NCBI GenBank assembly: GCA_017526045.1
Contig: JAFXRX010000137.1
Coordinates: forward strand, 1 to 6,927
Direction of reading: 5' to 3'
DNA length: 6,927 nt
Source of the DNA: Opitutales bacterium
GTDB taxonomy: Bacteria; Verrucomicrobiota; Verrucomicrobiia; Opitutales; Intestinicryptomonadaceae
In this document: one piece after another, positions 1-5,803 of the stretch
Layout: every line of letters begins with the position of its first letter
Numbering within the stretch: position 1 is the first letter of the stretch
Notes under the pieces: model-generated
Told to the model about the DNA's origin: nothing
The model's input: the letters and a program-made list of their open reading frames with translations, nothing else
The model's database searches: none
Translations under genes and position numbers: made by a program

Positions 1-37
1 TACCAAGGATGTGCTCTACCGACTGAGCTACCAGGGC
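1..37 (-). tRNA. tRNA-Thr (anticodon GGU), 5' half only
   Basis: Read on the minus strand, this is the first 37 nt of a tRNA cut by the window edge. The 5' acceptor strand is GCCCTGG, followed by U8 and A9. The D arm is GCUC-AGUCGGUA-GAGC with G18 and G19 in place. The anticodon stem starts CAUCC, the loop starts UU, and positions 34-36 are GGU, followed by A37. GGU reads the threonine codons ACC and ACU. The anticodon 3' strand, T arm and acceptor 3' strand lie outside the window, so folding of the whole molecule cannot be checked. In many bacteria tRNA-Thr lies just upstream of tuf/secE/nusG, but nothing here shows that. Confidence 0.93.
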
Positions 38-59
38 AGAGAGGCTTTACCGAAATCCG

Positions 60-82
60 CCGTCTTTTTTTTATAGAGACGG
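60..82 (-). promoter_or_regulatory. Hairpin with embedded -10-like TATAAA upstream of tRNA-Thr
   Basis: CCGTCT (60-65) pairs with AGACGG (77-82) around an A/T loop. On the minus strand the loop reads TATAAA (75-70), a plausible -10 box about 33 nt before the mature tRNA end. I could not find a well-spaced -35 hexamer: the only TTGAAA is just 8 nt away. This is a weak promoter call, and the hairpin may be incidental. Confidence 0.25.
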
Positions 83-248
83 TTTTCAATATAAAGGGTT
101 GAAATTTGGACTATATTAAAATCCGCGTCAACTTTTTTTTTGATTTTTTACAAAATTTATCAAAAAAAGCGCGATTTTTTTCATTTTTTGCGGATTTTGC
201 CGCCGATTTTTTGCACTTTTGCCAAGAAAAAGATAAATATCGGCTTTT
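83..248. other. A/T-rich intergenic stretch, no gene seen
   Basis: The segment between the tRNA leader and the terminator of the TPR gene is dominated by T and A runs (for example around 131-200). The open frames crossing it on both strands encode low-complexity Lys/Phe-rich peptides with no recognisable domain, so I do not call a gene. Confidence 0.5.
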
Positions 249-323
249 AAAAAATCCGCCGCACGGGCAGGCGCGCCCCCCCCTCGCGGGGAAATTCCGG
301 CGCAAAAAACGGCGGCGGAATTT
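249..323 (-). terminator. Terminator region after the TPR gene (stacked hairpins)
   Basis: Directly after the minus-strand TAG at 330 come three stems. CGGAATTT (316-323) pairs perfectly with AAATTCCG (292-299). CCCC (280-283) pairs with GGGG (288-291) across a GCGA tetraloop as read on the minus strand. GGCG (270-273) pairs with CGCC (257-260), followed on the minus strand by GA and six Ts (254-249). The last stem plus T run is the likely intrinsic terminator, although it is only 4 bp; the 8-bp stem may contribute. An 8-C run lies at 276-283. Confidence 0.4.
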
Positions 324-329
324 GCGGGG

Positions 330-1076
330 CTACTTGTGCAGCCTGTCCTTAAAAATTTCCGCCTTGAAAGCCCACTGCCCCGCGGAGGGGTTGGACGCGG
401 CGGAGGCGAAATACTTTTCGGCGTCGCCGAGCTTGCCCTGCGAATACGCCAAGACGCCCAAGTGGTACGCCGCCTCGGCGGAATAAGAGAGAGCCTCGGG
501 ATTGGCGGAGAGGCTTTGCAAGAGCTTTTCAGCCTCCGCGGCCTTCCCCGACTTCAAAACGCAAATAGCCTCGCCAAGCAAAGCCCTGCCGTAAAAAATA
601 TCGCCCTTGAGCGGCGCCGCGGCCGACTTGTAAATTTCGGCGGCTTCGGCGAACTTGCCTTCGGAATAAAGGGCGTCGGCGTTTTCAAGCAGCGCGACCC
701 CCGCGGCGGAAGTGCCCGAATTGGACTTCGCAAAGGCGGCGCGCCCCTCAAAAGTCGCGGCGGCGGAAAATTCCGAAGCGAGCGCGTTGTCGCGCGAGGC
801 CTTGTAGGAAAGCCAGGCGTGCTTGCCTATGATCACCGCAAACACAAGCGCGACCAGCGTTATCACAAAATTCTTGTTGCGCCTCCAGAAAAGCCACACT
901 CTGTCCTCAAACTCCAAGCCCTCCAAGTCCTCGTCCAAAATCACTGTTTTGCGCTCGTCGGCGGAAGCGTTCGGATTTTGTATTTTTATTTCGCTGCCGA
1001 AAATGGCGTCGGATGTGCCGTAATTTGCGGGTTTGTTTTTTGCCTGATGCGGACCTTTGTTTTTACTTTCGCCCAT
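330..1076 (-). CDS. Single-pass membrane TPR protein, YfgM/TPR_21-like
   Basis: This gene encodes a 248-residue protein with a charged cytoplasmic N-terminal tail, one membrane segment and a helical C-terminal repeat region. Residues 1-68 are hydrophilic and end in WRRNKN. Residues about 69-86 are strongly hydrophobic (FVITLVALVFAVIIG), so by the positive-inside rule the N-terminus is cytoplasmic and residues 90-248 are periplasmic. At least two good TPR units are visible: about 126-155 (EN ADALYSEGKFAEAAEIYKSA) and about 199-228 (AEAAYHLGVLAYSQGKLGDAEKYF), with a weaker one at 162-189. Size and topology match the YfgM-like TPR_21 family. E. coli YfgM associates with the SecYEG translocon and periplasmic chaperones; the same role here is inference. 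The start is the ATG at 1076. No Shine-Dalgarno sequence precedes it, only an A/T-rich leader. The gene has its own promoter candidate and terminator, so it appears monocistronic. Confidence 0.88.
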   Translation of the reverse strand: MGESKNKGPHQAKNKPANYGTSDAIFGSEIKIQNPNASADERKTVILDEDLEGLEFEDRVWLFWRRNKNFVITLVALVFAVIIGKHAWLSYKASRDNALASEFSAAATFEGRAAFAKSNSGTSAAGVALLENADALYSEGKFAEAAEIYKSAAAPLKGDIFYGRALLGEAICVLKSGKAAEAEKLLQSLSANPEALSYSAEAAYHLGVLAYSQGKLGDAEKYFASAASNPSAGQWAFKAEIFKDRLHK

Positions 1077-1110
1077 AATAAATTTTTGTTTTTAGATTTA
1101 TAAGCCGCCA

Positions 1111-1139
1111 TTTATGGCATTGCCCGAATTATTTATCAA
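1111..1139 (-). promoter_or_regulatory. Sigma70-like promoter of the TPR gene, with palindrome over the -10
   Basis: On the minus strand, TTGATA (1139-1134, 5 of 6 matches to the -35 consensus) is followed after exactly 17 bp by CATAAA (1116-1111, 4 of 6 matches to the -10). This predicts a start near 1104 and a 5' leader of about 28 nt. An inverted repeat, GCCAT/ATGGC (1107-1111 / 1114-1118), covers the -10 and could be an operator. The region is A/T-rich, which raises the chance of false matches. Confidence 0.42.
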
Positions 1140-1157
1140 GCATTTTTTAAAACGCGC

Positions 1158-1211
1158 AAAAAATAATATCCGCCGAAGGGCGGCAAAAGGCGGCGCAAAA
1201 ATCCGCGCCGC
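1158..1211 (-). terminator. Tandem-hairpin intrinsic terminator of the transporter gene
   Basis: Just after the transporter stop, read on the minus strand, GCGGCGC (1211-1205) pairs perfectly with GCGCCGC (1196-1190) around an 8-nt loop and is followed by CTTTT. A second stem follows, CCGCC (1183-1179) pairing with GGCGG (1174-1170) around CTTC, and then the tract ATATTATTTTTT (1169-1158). Two GC-rich stems ending in a U-rich tract form a convincing rho-independent terminator that isolates the transporter from the TPR gene. Confidence 0.72.
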
Positions 1212-1226
1212 AAACGGCCCCCTCCC

Positions 1227-2882
1227 CTACAGGAAAAACAAAATCAAAAGCTGGGCGGAAAGAACCCTCAAAAACATCGCAAGCGGATACACTGTTGAAT
1301 ACCCCACCGCGGGCAGGTCGTTGGGGGACGCCGAATGCGAATACGCGAGCGCGGGCGGGTTTGTGGTCGAGCCCGATATTACGCCCATGAGCGTGAAATA
1401 GTCGAACCTGAAAAAGAGCCTGCCCACAAACGCCGCAACCATGACGGGGATTATTGTTATGCACGCGCCATAGGCTATCCACTTGTAGCCGCCGTTTGCG
1501 ATTGTCGCGAAAAATCCGCCGCCCGCGCCCAAGCCTACCCCCGCCAAAAACAGCACGATGCCCATTTCCCTTATCATGAGGTTTGCGCTGACTGTCGTGT
1601 AGGTCGCGATTTTCATCTTGTGGCCGAAGCGCGAAAGAAGTATGGCTACAATCAAAGGCCCGCCCGCCAAGCCGAGCTTGACCGCCTGCGGAATTCCCGG
1701 GATGCGGAAGGGCACAGAGCCGAGCAGCACGCCCAAAAACATTCCCAAAAAGATGGGGATGAGGTTCGGGTGGCGCAAATTCTGCATTGAATTGCCCAGC
1801 TTCTTTTCGATATTGTTGATTGCAGATTCGCTGCCGACTATCGTGACGCGGTCGCCTATTTGGAGGCGCAAGTCGCGGTGCGCGACAAGGTCGATGCCCG
1901 CGCGGTTTACGATTGTTATGTTAAAGCCGAGCCCGTCGTAAAGCCCGAGCCTGCCCAGAGTTTTGCCGTTTACGGACGCGCTTGTAACCATTATGCGGCG
2001 CGCCGCCATGTAGGCTTTGAGCCTGTCCCAAGACATGTCTATCTTCTCGCCGATGAAGGCCGTGACAGCGGCGATGTCGCGCTTTGCGGCGACTACCAAA
2101 ATCTTGTCGCCGAGCGTCAAAACCGAATCGGGGCTCGGCACGACAATTTCGCCGTCCGCCCCGCATATGCGCGATATCACAAAATTTTTGGAGATTAGGT
2201 CGCGCAGCTGGTGTATGTGCCTGCCGTCGATTGCGGGATTTTTTACAACGAGCGAAATGCGCGTGGCGTCGACGGCGTCCTGCGCGCTCTTTGCAATTCT
2301 GTCTTTCTCGCGCTCGATATTTATCTTAAAAATGTATTTTATAAACACCAGGGAAAGTATCACGCCCACGACGCCGAAGGGGTAAGCGACAGCGTAGCCC
2401 ATTGAAATCGCCTGCACGTTTTGGCTGCCGAGCTCGCTTGCAGCCTGGGCCGCCGCGCCGAGGCCGGGGGTGTTTGTAACCGCGCCGGATAGAATGCCGA
2501 CCATCGTCTCAATCGGCAGCCCCGCGGCGAACTTCAACAGCACGCAAACCGCAACGCCCGCCCCGACAACGATTATCGCAAGCATATTCATCCTTATCCC
2601 GCCCTCTTTGAAAGACGAGAAAAAGGTCGGGCCCACCTGCAGCCCCACCGCGAACACAAACAAAATAAGCCCGAATTCCTTTGCGAACCCCAAAACGTCG
2701 TTTCCTATGCGCATTCCGAAGTGGCTTGCGGCTATCCCCACAAACAGAGCCATCGTAACGCCAAGCGAAACCCCCCCGATTTTAATTTTGCCAAGCGCGA
2801 CCCCAAAAAATATCACAAGCGCAAAAACCGCAACGTCGTGCGCTATACCTGTTCCGAAAAATAAATCGCTTGCCCAATCCAT
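1227..2882 (-). CDS. YidE/AspT-type membrane transporter with two RCK_C domains
   Basis: This 551-residue inner-membrane protein belongs to the aspartate:alanine exchanger family (AAEx, TC 2.A.81), whose members AspT, YidE and YbjL are about 540-560 residues long. It has the family's mirrored layout. Residues about 15-187 and 372-551 are two membrane halves with several hydrophobic helices each. Between them, about 206-280 and 288-365, lie two soluble RCK_C (TrkA_C) domains (AIDGRHIHQLRDL and VNGKTLGRLGL, each ending in GDKILVVA or GDRVTIVG). Each half carries a related signature, GILSGAVTNTPGLGAA at 129-144 and GVISGSTTNPPALAYS at 500-515, consistent with inverted-repeat topology. The segment GLILFVFAVGLQVGPTFF (71-88) resembles YidE more than AspT. 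The substrate cannot be told from sequence: AspT swaps aspartate and alanine, but most members are uncharacterised. The start is the ATG at 2882 with only a weak GGGA upstream. The gene is followed by its own terminator. Confidence 0.92.
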   Translation of the reverse strand: MDWASDLFFGTGIAHDVAVFALVIFFGVALGKIKIGGVSLGVTMALFVGIAASHFGMRIGNDVLGFAKEFGLILFVFAVGLQVGPTFFSSFKEGGIRMNMLAIIVVGAGVAVCVLLKFAAGLPIETMVGILSGAVTNTPGLGAAAQAASELGSQNVQAISMGYAVAYPFGVVGVILSLVFIKYIFKINIEREKDRIAKSAQDAVDATRISLVVKNPAIDGRHIHQLRDLISKNFVISRICGADGEIVVPSPDSVLTLGDKILVVAAKRDIAAVTAFIGEKIDMSWDRLKAYMAARRIMVTSASVNGKTLGRLGLYDGLGFNITIVNRAGIDLVAHRDLRLQIGDRVTIVGSESAINNIEKKLGNSMQNLRHPNLIPIFLGMFLGVLLGSVPFRIPGIPQAVKLGLAGGPLIVAILLSRFGHKMKIATYTTVSANLMIREMGIVLFLAGVGLGAGGGFFATIANGGYKWIAYGACITIIPVMVAAFVGRLFFRFDYFTLMGVISGSTTNPPALAYSHSASPNDLPAVGYSTVYPLAMFLRVLSAQLLILFFL

Positions 2883-2933
2883 AAAGTCCCAAAAGCAAAT
2901 TCTGAAAAATTAGACTATAAAGAACTTTTGTTT

Positions 2934-2981
2934 TGAAACGGGCAAGCATATTTTTTTATGCGCAAAAAATGCCCTGTTTCA
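2934..2981. promoter_or_regulatory. Long bulged hairpin in the divergent transporter/ogt spacer
   Basis: TGAAAC (2934-2939) pairs with GTTTCA (2976-2981), and GGGCA (2940-2944) pairs with TGCCC (2970-2974), leaving one bulged T at 2975. A nested stem, GCATA/TATGC (2946-2950 / 2957-2961), closes a T6 loop. No T run follows on either strand, so this is not a standard intrinsic terminator. It lies 52-99 bp from the transporter start and 70-117 bp from the ogt start, where a shared operator or a structured leader would sit. On the minus strand TATAGT (2919-2914) is a possible -10 for the transporter, without a good -35. Confidence 0.42.
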
Positions 2982-3050
2982 GGCGCAAAAAAAATTAAAT
3001 TTTGTTTGAAAATTAAAACAATCGGCGCAAAATTATTTTTAGCCGGGCAT

Positions 3051-3512
3051 ATGGAATATTTAATGGACACAAAAATCGGCAAAATTTTCGCCGAAGAGGA
3101 AGGCGGCTTCATAACAAGGCTGGGCTTCTGCGGCGCAAACCCTGCCGCGCAACGGGGCGCAGAAGAGCCCCCCGCAGTGAAAAAGGCCTTCGAGGAGCTT
3201 GAAATGTACCTCGAGGGAAGGCTTAAAAAATTCACAGTGCCCATAAACCCAAAAGGCACGGAATTTCAAAAGCGGGTCTGGCAAAATCTTCTGAAAATTC
3301 CATACGGGCAAACCGCGACCTACCGCGAAATCGCAATAAGAAGCGGGAACTCCCGCGCGGTTAGGGCTGTCGGAATGGCGAACAACCGCAACCCGATTGC
3401 CATAATCATCCCCTGCCACCGCGTCATATTTTCCGACGGCAGGCTCGGCGGCTACGCAGGCGGCGCAAAAATCAAGGAGGCTCTGCTAAAAATCGAGGGC
3501 GCGGTTTTTTAA
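3051..3512 (+). CDS. ogt: Methylated-DNA--[protein]-cysteine S-methyltransferase (MGMT)
   Basis: This cytoplasmic DNA repair protein removes alkyl groups from O6-alkylguanine (and O4-alkylthymine) by irreversible transfer to its own cysteine. With the ATG at 3051 it has 153 residues, normal for single-domain Ogt/MGMT. The N-terminal ribonuclease-H-like part begins MEYLMDTKIGKIF. The C-terminal part has the helix-turn-helix (about 83-112) with Tyr91, the arginine finger Arg105 in SRAVRAVG, the asparagine hinge Asn114 in NRNP, the active-site PCHRV with Cys122, and Glu143 of the Cys-His-Glu relay in KIKEALL. All key residues are present, so it should be active. An in-frame ATG at 2958 would add 31 residues, but that extension is low-complexity, Lys-rich and overlaps the spacer hairpin, and family proteins begin near MEYL. 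No Shine-Dalgarno sequence is visible. The next gene begins 46 bp downstream on the same strand. Confidence 0.95.
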   Translation: MEYLMDTKIGKIFAEEEGGFITRLGFCGANPAAQRGAEEPPAVKKAFEELEMYLEGRLKKFTVPINPKGTEFQKRVWQNLLKIPYGQTATYREIAIRSGNSRAVRAVGMANNRNPIAIIIPCHRVIFSDGRLGGYAGGAKIKEALLKIEGAVF

Positions 3513-3544
3513 TTTTGCATTTTTTTGCGCGGCGTATTTATTTT

Positions 3545-3562
3545 ATGCCAAAACCACAATGA
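3545..3562 (+). other. Possible 5-codon leader frame overlapping the FkbH start
   Basis: ATG at 3545 opens a frame encoding Met-Pro-Lys-Pro-Gln. It stops with TGA at 3560-3562, overlapping the FkbH ATG (3559-3561) in the same ATGA arrangement used at the next gene junction. Because the FkbH gene lacks a Shine-Dalgarno sequence, re-initiation is conceivable. A frame this short is easily produced by chance. Confidence 0.15.
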
Positions 3563-5286
3563 CTTTTAACGAACTAAAAAGGCTCTCGAAAAAATCCGCC
3601 ACCGGCTCGGCGCGCGCAAGCGCGGCTCTGCTCGGCGACACCCCAACCCAATTTATGGCCGCCGCCCTCAAGGCGACTTTCGCCCTGAAAGGCGAAACGC
3701 TCGACCTTTACGAGGCCCCGTACAGCCAAATCGACTTCGAGCTCTTCGGCAAAAATTCGCCGCTTAAAAAACTTTCGCCGGAGTATATAATAATATTCCA
3801 GTCGGCGCAAAAGCTCATGCAGCTGCACGCAGCCTGCGGCGTTCCGGAACGGAAAAAGCTCGCGGCGGCGCGGCGCGGCTTTATAAAAAAAGCGTGCGCA
3901 AAATTTTCGCGCTCAAAAATAATCTGCCTAAACTATGCGGAAATCGACGACGGCGTCTTCGGCTCGCACGCGTGCAAGGAGGAAAGCTCTTTTTCATACC
4001 AAGCGCGCAAGCTGAACTTTTTGCTCTGCGAGCTCGCTGCCAAAACCCCCAATCTGCGCATTTGCGACATCGCCGCGGCGCAAAGCAAAATCGGCGGCGA
4101 AAAATTCTTCGCCCCCGCCCTCTACGCGAGCGCGGAAATCGCAATAGCCCCCGACGCCCTTCCGCAAATCTGCGAAAAAATTTACGCCATCGCCGCGGCT
4201 GACTTTGGCAAGGCAAAAAAATGCGCCGTGCTCGACCTCGACAACTTTCTGTGGGGCGGGACTGTCGGCGACGACGGCGCGGAGAACCTGCAAATTTCAA
4301 GCGGGCTCGGCATCGGCAGGGCGTTTGCCGACATCCAAAGATGGTGCAAAAAGCTCAAAGAGCGCGGCGTCATTTTGGCGGCGTGCTCCAAAAACGACGA
4401 AGCCGCGGCAAAAGAGCCCTTCCTCAAATTGCCCGACATGGTTTTAAAGCTCGGCGACTTTTCAAAATTCGTTGCAAACTGGCGCCCGAAAAGCGAAAAC
4501 ATCGCGCGCATCGCACGCGAGCTCAACATATCGGCAGACAGCATCGTCTTTCTGGACGACTCCCCCGCGGAGAGAGCAGAAGTGCGCAAAAACCTGCCCG
4601 AAGTCTGCGTGCCCGAGCTGCCCGGCGACCCCGCGCTGTTTTTGGATTTTCTATCCGATGCAAACCTCTTCGAGACCGCGGAAGTTTCAAACGAGGACGC
4701 AATGCGCTCCAAATTTTACGCCGACGAAGAGGAGCGCAAGTCTTTGAGCAAAAGCTTCGGCTCTTACGACGCCTTCTTAAAAGGCCTGGAAATGTCGGCC
4801 CTTGCAGAGCCCTTCGGCAAGCTCAACGCCCCCAGGGTCGCCCAGCTTTTGCAGCGCACCAACCAGTTCAACATGCGCACAAAAAGATATTCGCAAAGCG
4901 AAATTTTGGAATTCGCAGCCGATAAAAATTTCCAAACTTTCGCCTTTTCTTTAAGCGATAAAATCGGCGCAAGCGGAATTGTCGCGGCGGCGGTTTTGCG
5001 GGCAATTTCGCCCGAAGAAATTTTCATCGACACCTTCGCCATGTCGTGCCGCGCATTCGGGCGCGGGCTCGAATTTTTCGCATTCAACAAAATTTTGGAG
5101 AGCGCAAAATCGCGCGGCTTTAAAAGAATTTCCGCCGAATTTATCCCGACTGCGAAAAACAAAATCGCCGCTGATTTTTATTTGAAATTGGGCTTTGCGC
5201 AAATCGGCGAAAGCGGAGGCGCAAAAAAATTCGCCCTCGAAACAAAGGCGGCAAAACCGGTTAAAACTTTCATAAAAGAGCAATGA
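3559..5286 (+). CDS. FkbH-type HAD-IIIC family protein with C-terminal GNAT domain
   Basis: FkbH proteins dephosphorylate 1,3-bisphosphoglycerate and load glyceryl units onto acyl carrier proteins in polyketide pathways; homologues also occur in surface-polysaccharide loci. This 575-residue protein shows the full family layout. Residues 1-215 form the SGNH-like N-terminal domain (LLGDTPTQF, 25-33). Residues about 220-360 form the HAD domain: motif I LDLDNFLWGG with Asp226 and Asp228, motif II Ser277 in CSKND, motif III Lys311 in NWRPKSEN, and motif IV FLDDSPAE with Asp333/Asp334. A linker carries the FkbH-typical RTNQFNMRTKRY (433-444). The GNAT-like domain is about 445-560, with MSCRAFGRGLE at 495-505. 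One oddity is that motif I has Phe230 where the family has Thr (DLDNTLW). No carrier protein, ketosynthase or methyltransferase is nearby, so the substrate is unknown. The ATG at 3559 has no Shine-Dalgarno sequence but overlaps the stop of a 5-codon frame (3545-3562). The gene ends in an ATGA overlap with the VOC gene. Confidence 0.92.
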   Translation: MTFNELKRLSKKSATGSARASAALLGDTPTQFMAAALKATFALKGETLDLYEAPYSQIDFELFGKNSPLKKLSPEYIIIFQSAQKLMQLHAACGVPERKKLAAARRGFIKKACAKFSRSKIICLNYAEIDDGVFGSHACKEESSFSYQARKLNFLLCELAAKTPNLRICDIAAAQSKIGGEKFFAPALYASAEIAIAPDALPQICEKIYAIAAADFGKAKKCAVLDLDNFLWGGTVGDDGAENLQISSGLGIGRAFADIQRWCKKLKERGVILAACSKNDEAAAKEPFLKLPDMVLKLGDFSKFVANWRPKSENIARIARELNISADSIVFLDDSPAERAEVRKNLPEVCVPELPGDPALFLDFLSDANLFETAEVSNEDAMRSKFYADEEERKSLSKSFGSYDAFLKGLEMSALAEPFGKLNAPRVAQLLQRTNQFNMRTKRYSQSEILEFAADKNFQTFAFSLSDKIGASGIVAAAVLRAISPEEIFIDTFAMSCRAFGRGLEFFAFNKILESAKSRGFKRISAEFIPTAKNKIAADFYLKLGFAQIGESGGAKKFALETKAAKPVKTFIKEQ

Positions 5287-5705
5287 AACTCCACCACATA
5301 GGCGTCGCCTCCTGCGACATCAAAAAAACCGCCGCGCACTTCTGCGGCGCGCTCGGCTGCGAAACCGCCTCGAGCGAAATCGAGGATAAAACCCAGCAGG
5401 CGGTCGTCCAATTTCTGCGGCAAAAAGGCTCTTCCTGCTTTATCGAAATCGTTTGCCCGAACTCCGATAAAAGCCCGCTCAAAAAATTTGCCGCGGACGG
5501 CGCAAAGCTCCACCACCTCTGCTACCAGACGCCCGACATAAATTCCGCCCTCCAAACCCTCCGCGAAAACGGCTTTTTCATCCTGCAAGAGCCGACCCCA
5601 GCCGCCGCGTTCCCAAACAGAAAAATCGCCTGGGCTATGGATTTTGACAAAAATTTAGTCGAGCTCGTCGAGGAAAATCAAGGCGAAAACTTTTTGCGCG
5701 TTTAA
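5283..5705 (+). CDS. VOC-superfamily (glyoxalase/methylmalonyl-CoA epimerase-like) protein
   Basis: This is a 140-residue soluble protein of the vicinal-oxygen-chelate fold, with two beta-alpha-beta-beta-beta halves (about 1-60 and 74-132). Its motifs resemble the Glyoxalase_4/methylmalonyl-CoA epimerase subgroup. The likely metal ligands are His5 in LHHIGVA, Glu55 in CFIEIV, His78 in LHHLCYQ and Glu127 in LVELVEE. With all four present it is probably an active metalloenzyme (epimerase, lyase or isomerase), but the substrate cannot be inferred. The ATG at 5283 overlaps the FkbH TGA (ATGA), which implies translational coupling and a shared pathway. A weak AAGAG lies just upstream of the start. 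Small VOC proteins do occur beside FkbH genes in surface-polysaccharide regions, to my recollection. A true methylmalonyl-CoA epimerase is less likely because no mutase gene is present. The stop is TAA at 5703-5705, followed by a 98-bp spacer. Confidence 0.85.
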   Translation: MKLHHIGVASCDIKKTAAHFCGALGCETASSEIEDKTQQAVVQFLRQKGSSCFIEIVCPNSDKSPLKKFAADGAKLHHLCYQTPDINSALQTLRENGFFILQEPTPAAAFPNRKIAWAMDFDKNLVELVEENQGENFLRV

Positions 5706-5755
5706 GTTGAGCCGCCCTCTTACGATAAAAATATTTCAAACAAACCATTAAAAAA

Positions 5756-5783
5756 TTGACTAAAACCAAAACTAAACAAAAAT
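5756..5783 (+). promoter_or_regulatory. Weak promoter candidate for the FKBP gene
   Basis: TTGACT (5756-5761, 5 of 6 matches to a -35) is followed after 16 bp by AAAAAT (5778-5783, 4 of 6 matches to a -10). This would start transcription about 14 nt before the ATG at 5804. The spacer is very A-rich, so the -10 match has little weight; the gene could also be read through from the VOC gene. Confidence 0.28.
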
Positions 5784-5803
5784 CCTTAAAAATCTTTTTA
5801 ATT

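Noticed and set aside
106..486. Plus-strand 126-codon open frame across the left spacer and the end of the TPR gene
   Set aside because: It is composed of A/T-run-derived Lys/Phe sequence followed by antisense of the TPR gene; no domain is recognisable.
336..1103. Plus-strand 255-codon open frame opposite the TPR gene
   Set aside because: It mirrors the GC-biased codons of the well-supported membrane TPR protein and has no recognisable domain of its own.
2934..2981. Intrinsic terminator between transporter and ogt
   Set aside because: Both genes start here rather than end, and neither strand has a T run after the stem.
2958..3050. 31-residue N-terminal extension of the ogt product from the ATG at 2958
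   Set aside because: The extension is Lys-rich and low-complexity, overlaps the spacer hairpin, and lies upstream of the point where MGMT proteins normally begin (MEYLMDTKIG at 3051).
4221..4925. Second-frame 234-codon open frame inside the FkbH gene
   Set aside because: It is an Arg-rich shadow of the strongly supported HAD/GNAT reading frame.
5756..5803. TTG start adding 16 residues to the FKBP protein
   Set aside because: It would place a Lys/Thr-rich run before a textbook signal peptide; the ATG at 5804 gives a clean n-, h- and c-region.
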